Shown here piece by piece: positions 7,212 through 12,631 of a DNA stretch of 20,430 nt; position 1 is the stretch's first letter; every line of letters starts with the position of its first letter. The position numbers and the translations under genes are program-made. The notes beneath the pieces are model-generated. The model had not been told where the DNA came from, made no database searches, and saw only the letters and a program-made list of their open reading frames with translations. This DNA comes from DASYML01 sp036399835. GTDB lineage: Bacteria; Acidobacteriota; Blastocatellia; Pyrinomonadales; Pyrinomonadaceae. The DNA is taken from NCBI GenBank assembly GCA_036399835.1, contig DASWMI010000135.1, forward strand, positions 1 to 20,430. Reading direction: 5' to 3'.

Positions 7212-8363
7212 TTATCTACTTTCGAGGGGATGAAAGCCTGTTACCTGGCCGTTGAATAATGCTCCGGCAAACGCGCCGAGCTTCTCAGCACATTCTTCTT
7301 TGACGCTTGTTGAGCGGCGGCGCATCTCCGCCCATTCCTCGCGGGGAACGCAATGGAAGGCTGCCACGACCCGCGGGTCAAATTGCCGTCCGGCATACTG
7401 GTCCAGTTCTAATGCCGCGGCCTCATAGGAGCGGGCGGCGCGATAGACGCGGTCGCTTGTCATCGCGTCGAAGGCGTCTGCGACCGAGAAGATGCGCGCG
7501 TTAAAATCAATCTCTTCGCCGCACAGCCCGAGCGGATAGCCCGAGCCGTCCCACTGTTCGTGGTGTTGTGCGACGACGCGCGCAGCACCTTCTAAAAACT
7601 CTATGCCGTGCAGAATGCTCTGACCGTGTAGGGGATGTCGGCGCATCTCAGTCCATTCTCTGTCTGTCAGCTTGGCAGGCTTGCGCAGGATCGCATCCGG
7701 CACGCCAATCTTCCCTATGTCGTGCAACAAGGCTCCGAATTCGAGCGCGCGTAGTTGCTCCCTGTCCAGCCCCAACTCAAGACCCAAACGTAAGCTGAAA
7801 TCGATGACGCGCTCAGAGTGGCCGTGCGTTTCATGGTCGCGCGTCTCAAGGGCTGCGCCCAGCGCCTTGAGGGTTGAGCGGTACGCTACCTCCTGCGAGC
7901 TGAGCGCAGCTTCCAGCTCTCGCGTACGCTGCTGGACCAGTTTTTCGAGGTGATTCTCGTACAGGTATTTGGACATCAGCAGCGCTCTATGGTCTAGAGC
8001 ACGCGCGACTGATGCCTCTACCTGGGCGAGGTCGAAAGGCTTCATAATGTAATCGTAAGCGCCCGCGCGCAACGCTTTGATTGGACTCTCTATCGTGTGC
8101 ATTCCGCTTATCAGGATTATTAAAGTGTCTGGCGCGAGCGCACGCAGTCGAGACACGAGCTCCAGCCCGCACATCCCGTCCATCTGAATATCACTTAGCA
8201 CCAGATCAAACTCTTCTGCGTGTAAGAGAGTCAGCGCACCTTCAGCTGATGAGGTGGAACAGCAAGAGTAGGCTTCACCCAACAAGGTGCAGAGCAGGTC
8301 CCTAACTTCCGGCTCGTCGTCAACGATGAGCAGCCGCGCCTTTGTATTATTTGTCCTGAACAT
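7212..8363 (-). CDS. REC-HD-GYP response regulator, predicted c-di-GMP phosphodiesterase (RpfG-like)
   Basis: The 383-residue protein has an N-terminal receiver (about 9-125) with D58 in LVLSDIQMDGM and K108 in YIMKPF. A coiled linker (about 133-165, ending in QQRTRELEAALSSQEVAY) leads to an HD-GYP domain at about 165-345. The metal-binding and catalytic signatures are complete: HGHSERV, LLHDIGKIGVPD (H214, D215), HHEQWDGSGYP with the GYP loop at 275-277, and DAMTSDRVYR. Family members of this RpfG architecture hydrolyse c-di-GMP when their receiver is phosphorylated. The start is supported by AGGA seven bases upstream. It lies between the NtrC-like activator and the Rcp1-like regulator on the same strand, with gaps of 345 and 152 bp. 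The partner kinase is not obvious; the neighbouring hybrid kinase is a candidate. Confidence 0.94.
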   Translation of the reverse strand: MFRTNNTKARLLIVDDEPEVRDLLCTLLGEAYSCCSTSSAEGALTLLHAEEFDLVLSDIQMDGMCGLELVSRLRALAPDTLIILISGMHTIESPIKALRAGAYDYIMKPFDLAQVEASVARALDHRALLMSKYLYENHLEKLVQQRTRELEAALSSQEVAYRSTLKALGAALETRDHETHGHSERVIDFSLRLGLELGLDREQLRALEFGALLHDIGKIGVPDAILRKPAKLTDREWTEMRRHPLHGQSILHGIEFLEGAARVVAQHHEQWDGSGYPLGLCGEEIDFNARIFSVADAFDAMTSDRVYRAARSYEAAALELDQYAGRQFDPRVVAAFHCVPREEWAEMRRRSTSVKEECAEKLGAFAGALFNGQVTGFHPLESR

Positions 8364-8708
8364 AAAGCTATCCTGACATTAAAGACTGTGGGTTTAAGTT
8401 GGTCAGCCACATACGCAGCCATCACATGTGAGGAACTGCCGCAAGCATCGCTAATGTGAGATAGCCCGAGTCATAAATTTCCTGCTCTCGAACACGGCAG
8501 CCAGGTGTGCTGTTGCATCTATCCGGGATGTCTTTCAGCATCCGACGTGCCAGAGAGTTTGAGAAATCAGACTCGACGAAAGACACATAAAAATGATAAA
8601 GCCAACGCCGGGTTCGCCATTTCCGGCGAACCTCAAGAACATCTGTGAACAGCAACTCGCCGTTATCCTGGGACAAACCTACAGGGAGAAATGACCGCCA
8701 AGCGCGCC
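8364..8708. other. Spacer between the NtrC-like and HD-GYP genes
   Basis: These 345 bases contain a perfect 8-bp hairpin (8611-8632), a doubtful 96-codon ORF on the minus strand, and the ribosome binding site of the HD-GYP gene (AGGA at 8374-8371). I recognise no protein family in any frame. Confidence 0.5.
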
Positions 8709-8712
8709 TCAA
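8422..8712 (-). CDS. Doubtful small ORF, unknown product
   Basis: A 96-codon frame opens with a TTG that overlaps the TGA of the NtrC-like gene (TTGA), a geometry typical of coupled genes. The predicted product is basic and rich in Arg and Trp in its first half. It resembles no family I know and has no signal peptide, membrane segment or recognised motif. The frame runs straight through the hairpin at 8611-8632, which argues against coding. It may be a chance ORF. Confidence 0.2.
   Translation of the reverse strand: MRRAWRSFLPVGLSQDNGELLFTDVLEVRRKWRTRRWLYHFYVSFVESDFSNSLARRMLKDIPDRCNSTPGCRVREQEIYDSGYLTLAMLAAVPHM
8611..8632 (-). terminator. Possible weak terminator downstream of the NtrC-like gene
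   Basis: GGTTCGCC (8611-8618) and GGCGAACC (8625-8632) form a perfect 8-bp stem with a 6-base loop. On the minus strand a U-rich stretch (TTTATCATTTTTATG) begins about ten bases after the stem rather than directly, so termination would be inefficient. An alternative is an mRNA-stabilising stem. Confidence 0.3.
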
Positions 8713-10205
8713 AAGCTTTGAGTTGCCTGATCGGAAAGCGATGTGTCTGGAAGCATGTCGGGACTGACCCGGCTGACATCTGCGCGGTCAGAGGCGCGAC
8801 GCGATAACAGATGATGTCGCTTAATCATCCGGTCAAGCGTCTTCGGGTCAACTCGCAGAAGCCGTGCCGCTGACTGTTTGTTGCCGCCCGTGTAGGCCAG
8901 CACGCGCGCCACATACCGGCCCTCCATCTCAGACAGCGAAGGCCACTCTCCGTCCTTATGCGGCGCGGCTTCACTGGCGCTGGCTGAATCTTCTTTGCCC
9001 AGCGAGGCTGCGTAACGCTGTACGCGTGCGGGCAAGTCCTCCGGGCGCACAATCCTGTCACAGAGGATGGAGGCTCTCGACATGGCGTTTTCAAGCTCGC
9101 GTATGTTGCCGGGCCAGGGATAATTTTCGAGTAGAAAAGCGGTTTCGCGGGAGAAGACCGGAGGCGTGTCGGCAACTGTGCGCAGGCGCGATGCGAAGTG
9201 CTTGGCGAGCGGGAGAATGTCTTCGCGCCGCTCCCTCAGGGGCGGCAGATGAATCGTCACAGCGTTAAGCCTGTAGAGTAAGTCCTGGCGAAAGCGCCCC
9301 TGCCGGACCTCCTCTTCCACATCGCGGTTGGATGCAGCGACGACGCGCACGTTAATGCGTGTCACTTGGTTTGAGCCGACGCGTCGAATCTCGCCTTTCT
9401 GCAAAGCGCGTAGCAGCTTGACCTGAAATGCCGGGGAAGTCTCTGTGATTTCATCTAGAAAGATTGTCCCGTTCGTCGCCTCTTCAAAGAGACCGCGACG
9501 GTCTCGCTCGGCGCTCGTGAAAGAGCCTCGCACGTGGCCGAACAGTTCAGACTCGATGAGGTCTGCGGGAAGCGCGCCGCAGTTGACCGTGACGTAAGGT
9601 TGATTTGCACGGTCGCTATGGCGATGTATGACATCGGCGACAATCTCTTTGCCCGTGCCGGACTCGCCCATAATCAGCACCGGCAAGGAAGACGGCGCAA
9701 CGCGCCCGACCAGTTTCATCACCTCGACGAAAGTTGCGCTGCTTCCAATCAAACCGATGTCCGGCAGATGCACAGATGCGTTGGGTGCCTCCTCGCCTGC
9801 TGCGGAGGAAAGGCTCTCACGCACGCTCCTTGAGACAGCTTGTGCTACGGAGAGCACGCCGCTTACGCCGAATGGCTTCATCAGGTAATCGTAGGCCCCG
9901 CGTGAGGTAGCATTGAGTGCGCCCGCAGCAGAACCCTGCCCGGTCATCAGGACGACTTGCGCGCCCGGCTGTTCTGCCGTAAAACGGCTGAGCACCTGAA
10001 AACCGTCAGCGCCGCCGAGCAACACGTCGCAGAAGACCAGCGACCACTTTCTGGCGCAGAACAACTCGAAGGCTTGCTCAGCAGTTTCGGCTTCCGTCAC
10101 CTCCCATCCTTCCTCGCGCAAAATCTTGGCCACGAAACCACGGACTTGCGGCTCGTCGTCGATTACCAGAGCTTGCATCTTCTTGTTCATAGTTATTCTT
10201 GACAC
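8709..10205 (-). CDS. NtrC-family sigma-54-dependent response regulator (REC-AAA+-HTH)
   Basis: This is a sigma-54 enhancer-binding protein of 498 residues. The receiver (about 9-125) has D60 in LVFCDVLLGG and K110 in YLMKPF. The AAA+ domain (about 150-385) has Walker A GESGTGKE (180-187), Walker B GTIFLDE (246-252), LRERREDI with the arginine fingers, and YPWPGNIREL. The sigma-54 contact loop reads GSFTSA (227-232) instead of GAFTGA; the key Phe and Thr are kept, so activity is likely. A Fis-type helix-turn-helix lies at about 435-465 (GGNKQSAARLLRVDPKTLDR), followed by a 30-residue tail that the family does not need. The longest frame starts at GTG 10205 with AAGGAAG about 12 bases upstream; ATG 10190 is equally plausible. 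It lies next to, and is transcribed away from, a good sigma-54 promoter at 10776, making the fimbria-like operon its likely target. Confidence 0.95.
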   Translation of the reverse strand: MSRITMNKKMQALVIDDEPQVRGFVAKILREEGWEVTEAETAEQAFELFCARKWSLVFCDVLLGGADGFQVLSRFTAEQPGAQVVLMTGQGSAAGALNATSRGAYDYLMKPFGVSGVLSVAQAVSRSVRESLSSAAGEEAPNASVHLPDIGLIGSSATFVEVMKLVGRVAPSSLPVLIMGESGTGKEIVADVIHRHSDRANQPYVTVNCGALPADLIESELFGHVRGSFTSAERDRRGLFEEATNGTIFLDEITETSPAFQVKLLRALQKGEIRRVGSNQVTRINVRVVAASNRDVEEEVRQGRFRQDLLYRLNAVTIHLPPLRERREDILPLAKHFASRLRTVADTPPVFSRETAFLLENYPWPGNIRELENAMSRASILCDRIVRPEDLPARVQRYAASLGKEDSASASEAAPHKDGEWPSLSEMEGRYVARVLAYTGGNKQSAARLLRVDPKTLDRMIKRHHLLSRRASDRADVSRVSPDMLPDTSLSDQATQSF

Positions 10206-10315
10206 CCGCTTTCAAACTTCCTTTCAGGCTCAAAGATACGCCACAAGGAGGCTAGCGAAAATCGGCTCAACACTGATTTTCGTGTCCGTGTCTGTCCTAC
10301 GGAAAGCCTGGAAGA
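10206..10315. other. Upstream region of the NtrC-like gene, with an inverted repeat
   Basis: No gene is seen. The region contains CGAAAATC (10256-10263) and its exact reverse complement GATTTTCG (10275-10282) with an 11-base spacer, 51-77 bp upstream of the GTG start. This could be an operator for the NtrC-like gene or a hairpin in its leader. AAAGGAAG at 10225-10218 is the likely ribosome binding site. Confidence 0.4.
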
Positions 10316-10560
10316 TTAAGAGATGAGGTTGTTACTGATGGCGTGGTGGGTCAATTCGGCGCTGGTCTTCATCCCCGTGTGTCCATCCCTTCTACGGTTG
10401 CGCCGACGACCGAACAGGCGTTCCAGGAAGGGCCGCGAGCCGCGCTGACACGTCCAACCAAGTCGCGTGCAGCGTAAGCCACCAGGATTGAGATGATGAC
10501 GGACAGCGCAACCATACTGTAGTCGTGATGACCGACCCTCAACATGTCCGTAGCATTCAT
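10316..10560 (-). pseudogene. Remnant of an MHYT-domain membrane protein, perhaps joined to a LuxR-type tail
   Basis: A 63-codon frame (10560-10369) begins with MNATDMLRVGHHDYSMVALS and continues VIISILVAYAARDLVGRV. This matches the start of MHYT-domain integral-membrane sensors: first transmembrane helix, then the (A/L)DLAGRV-like end. Such proteins have seven helices and usually GGDEF, EAL or kinase output. Here the frame stops after VEGMDTRG, where the second helix and its MHYT motif should follow. A second frame overlaps the stop as ATGA (10372-10316) and encodes MKTSAELTHHAISNNLIS. That segment resembles the last helix of LuxR/NarL regulators, which suggests a deletion that joined the head of one gene to the tail of another. 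The MHYT part is fairly confident; the LuxR part is a guess from 18 residues. Confidence 0.5.
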
Positions 10561-10775
10561 AGCTTCACCCTACAGGCGTACCCAAATCGGCCCCCGACCT
10601 GATGCCTGAGAATTCTGCCCGGTCTCTTCGCCCGTCAGTCACCCTCTTTGCCCTAGTCGAACAGCCCTCTTGGCAACATACAACACGCGGCCATGTGGGC
10701 AGGGGCGTCAGATTCTCGCGGCTATTATAACTGCTTTGAGCTTTGAGCAGGGTTATAAAACGGTTGAGAGCCGAA
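10561..10775. promoter_or_regulatory. Upstream control region of the sigma-54 promoter
   Basis: No gene is seen in these 215 bases. A nested dyad lies at 10725-10758: TTATAA, CTGCT, a tandem CTTTGAG repeat, AGCAG, TTATAA. It ends 17 bp before the -24 element. NtrC-family activators bind dyads about 100-200 bp upstream of the start site, and this region has the right position and length to carry them. No site can be assigned by eye with certainty. Confidence 0.35.
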
Positions 10776-10792
10776 TTGGCATGAAGGTTGCT
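10776..10792 (+). promoter_or_regulatory. Sigma-54 (-24/-12) promoter of the fimbria-like operon
   Basis: The sequence TTGGCATG-AAGG-TTGCT matches the sigma-54 consensus YTGGCACG-N4-TTGCW at all core positions except C to T in GGCAC. GG (10778-10779) and GC (10790-10791) are exactly 10 bp apart, as required. The predicted transcript start is near 10803, giving a 5' untranslated region of about 177 bases before the first gene. A sigma-54 activator gene lies less than 600 bp away in the divergent direction. Sigma-54 itself (rpoN) is not in the window. Confidence 0.8.
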
Positions 10793-10878
10793 CATGCTGT
10801 TGCGGGGCCAGTACCGTGACAGCAGTTGGGCTCTTGAAAAAAGTTTCAGTACTGACCATCAACGAACTATCCCGGCAG

Positions 10879-10919
10879 GTGTTGAGGGGCCAGATTATTT
10901 TCATAGGGCCCCTCAACAC
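10879..10919 (+). promoter_or_regulatory. Perfect 13-bp stem-loop in the operon 5' UTR
   Basis: GTGTTGAGGGGCC (10879-10891) and GGCCCCTCAACAC (10907-10919) are exact reverse complements around a 15-base AT-rich loop, and a G-U pair (10878/10920) can extend the stem. It lies within the predicted leader, 60 bases before the start codon, leaving the ribosome binding site free. No T-run follows, so it is not a classical terminator. It may stabilise the mRNA, bind a protein, or act as a DNA operator. Confidence 0.75.
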
Positions 10920-10979
10920 TCTTCGCAAACTTTCACATTTCAACCAACCACTTCAATTGAAATCAGGAGAAAATCTCAA

Positions 10980-11561
10980 ATGAAATTCCGTTCCCCTTTT
11001 CGTCTGGCGGTCCTTCTAGCGGCGCTCTCAATCTTTGGCGGAGCAGCCTACGCGCAAGGGCCAGTTCAGGATTCTGCGACGACAACCTCCGAGCTGGAGA
11101 TGTCTGCGACCGTGCAGACGGCTGTGCAGCTCAACATCTCGACAGGCTCAGGCGGCGCGACCGTCAGCGGCAGCAATGCCACGGGCCTGTTCAGCATCAG
11201 CTTTGGCAACATCAACGGTCTAGGGCTGGGTACGCCCGCCGCTGGCGTTAGCGTCGTGGCAGATGGTTCGGGCGCGCTCTACAAAACGCCCGTCAACCTG
11301 ACGCCGGTCTATTCCGGCTTCACGACCGAGACGGCCACCATAGAGGTTGAGCAGGACGCGGCTGGCGACACGGCCCTCGCCCGTGAAGGCAATTCCTCTA
11401 TCTCTGCCAGCTCGACCGTCAGCACCTCAACGCCGAGCTCTGTCGCATCCGGTAGAGCCAGCGGTGTTGCCGTAGAGCGCTATGTAGGCATGTACGCTTC
11501 CAGAACCGAGGCTGCTGGCGCGAAGAGTGCAACCCTCATCTACACCATCACAGTCGAATAG
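10980..11561 (+). CDS. Secreted fimbrial-subunit-like protein
   Basis: The product is 193 residues with a classical signal peptide (about 1-25, cleavage after GAAYA). The mature part is beta-rich, contains no cysteine, and is rich in Ser, Thr, Gly and Ala. The motifs LGLGTPAAGVSV, GALYKTPVNLTPVYSGF and the C-terminal SATLIYTITVE look like a small surface-fibre subunit with an Ig-like fold, related in style to spore-coat-U/Csu pilins. That assignment rests on general appearance and context, not a firm family match. The start at 10980 is chosen over an upstream in-frame TTG (10788) because AGGAGA lies nine bases before it, the signal peptide begins there, and the upstream codon lies in the promoter. 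It is first in a three-gene operon with a chaperone-like and an outer-membrane protein, fitting an abundant exported subunit. Confidence 0.8.
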   Translation: MKFRSPFRLAVLLAALSIFGGAAYAQGPVQDSATTTSELEMSATVQTAVQLNISTGSGGATVSGSNATGLFSISFGNINGLGLGTPAAGVSVVADGSGALYKTPVNLTPVYSGFTTETATIEVEQDAAGDTALAREGNSSISASSTVSTSTPSSVASGRASGVAVERYVGMYASRTEAAGAKSATLIYTITVE

Positions 11562-11588
11562 CCCGCCAACTTGACCTCACAATCAATC

Positions 11589-11671
11589 GCCCGCGCTCGC
11601 TTATCCGATAGAGCGCAATTTCAGCTCGCTTGAGCCATGAAGGGCTGGCTGTCAGGCAAGCGGGCGCGGGC
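11589..11671 (+). promoter_or_regulatory. Long-range intercistronic stem between subunit and chaperone genes
   Basis: GCCCGCGCTCGCTT (11589-11602) can pair with AAGCGGGCGCGGGC (11658-11671): 14 pairs including one G-U, mostly G-C. The 55-base loop contains a further small stem (AGCC 11633-11636 with GGCT 11643-11646). The right arm ends eight bases before the next start codon, covering the place where a ribosome binding site would be. The structure could protect the subunit mRNA from decay and limit chaperone translation. Confidence 0.55.
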
Positions 11672-11678
11672 AATTTGA

Positions 11679-12623
11679 ATGAGACCGAGAATCATGATGC
11701 AACAGAGATTCCTTATCAAACTTGTCTGTCTCTTACCCCTTCTTCTTTGCGGCTCTGCTCTGGCACACGCACAGCAAAACTCAGTAGGGGTCTCGCCAGC
11801 TTCCGTTGAGTCTAAGGTCAAACGCGGCTCGACCTACCAGCAAATCTACACGATCTTCAACAACACTGGCGAGCGACTGCGTATACGTTGTTCTCTGCTG
11901 GATTACTGGTACGACGAGCACAACAAACGTGTCACGGGCCGCCCCGGCACACTTCCGCGCTCGGCCTCGCCCTGGGTGCAGCTTTCGCCCGCAGAAGTCC
12001 TGCTTGAGCCGCACAGTTCCGCCAACGTCAAAGCCACTGTCACCGTTCCGCTAGCGGCCGCGGGCGGTTATTACACGATGCCTGTCTTCGAGGCCACGCC
12101 TGTCAAAAACGATGCCGCGTCTTCGCAACAGGCAGCGAATACTGCCAACGCTTCCATAGGCATACGTTTCCGTGGCCTACTGATGCTCTTGACGGAAGAT
12201 GCCACAGAATACAATGTCGAGGTTAGAGGTGGAAAAGTTTCGCCCCCGACGGCTTCGACGCCGCTTGAGTTGAGCCTGGACGTATTCAACCGCAGCACTG
12301 CGCACGCTCGCGTGCGCGGCATCCTGGCCCTCCTGGACTCGTCCGGGAAACTGGTCGGGCGCGCGAAGACTGAAGAGAAAAGATACATGCCGGGCCAGAG
12401 GGACGCTTACAAGGTAGTCTGGGCCGGAGAACTGCCGCCGGGCCGCTACACCGCCCTCATCACCCTGACATACGAACGCGCGGGGCTTGAAGCAGCCACC
12501 CTGGTATACGAGATTCCCTTCGCACAGACGGCCGTCCAAGCTCCCAACGATGCTCTGTCAGGCGAACGGGCTGCCGCCATCTATTCCGATGGAACTAACT
12601 ATCTCTCCACCGTCTCAAATTAA
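11679..12623 (+). CDS. Periplasmic pilus-chaperone-like protein
   Basis: The product is 314 residues with a signal peptide (hydrophobic stretch LIKLVCLLPLLLCGSALAHA, cleavage about residue 31). Two beta-sandwich regions can be outlined. The first starts NSVGVSPASVESKVKRGSTY with IFNNTGERLRI, ASPWVQLSP and LEPHSSANVKATVTVP, a pattern shared with PapD/EcpD-like and other Ig-like chaperones. The second is around LELSLDVFNRSTAHARVRG and LPPGRYTALITLTYERAG. The order subunit, chaperone, outer-membrane protein mirrors chaperone-usher operons. It probably binds the subunit in the periplasm. ATGs at 11679, 11694 and 11697 are possible starts; none has a clear Shine-Dalgarno, and the last two place the signal peptide at the N-terminus more naturally. 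The stop is eight bases before the next gene. Confidence 0.75.
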   Translation: MRPRIMMQQRFLIKLVCLLPLLLCGSALAHAQQNSVGVSPASVESKVKRGSTYQQIYTIFNNTGERLRIRCSLLDYWYDEHNKRVTGRPGTLPRSASPWVQLSPAEVLLEPHSSANVKATVTVPLAAAGGYYTMPVFEATPVKNDAASSQQAANTANASIGIRFRGLLMLLTEDATEYNVEVRGGKVSPPTASTPLELSLDVFNRSTAHARVRGILALLDSSGKLVGRAKTEEKRYMPGQRDAYKVVWAGELPPGRYTALITLTYERAGLEAATLVYEIPFAQTAVQAPNDALSGERAAAIYSDGTNYLSTVSN

Positions 12624-12631
12624 AGAGGCTC

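Noticed and set aside
10648..10676. TTGCC...GGCAA dyad as an activator site
   Set aside because: Only five bases per half-site with a wide spacer; expected by chance in a region of this size.
10788..10979. Upstream extension of the fimbrial-subunit ORF to a TTG at 10788
   Set aside because: The codon lies inside the -12 element of the sigma-54 promoter, before the predicted transcript start. The extension crosses the 13-bp hairpin, has no ribosome binding site and would bury the signal peptide. ATG 10980 has AGGAGA nine bases upstream.
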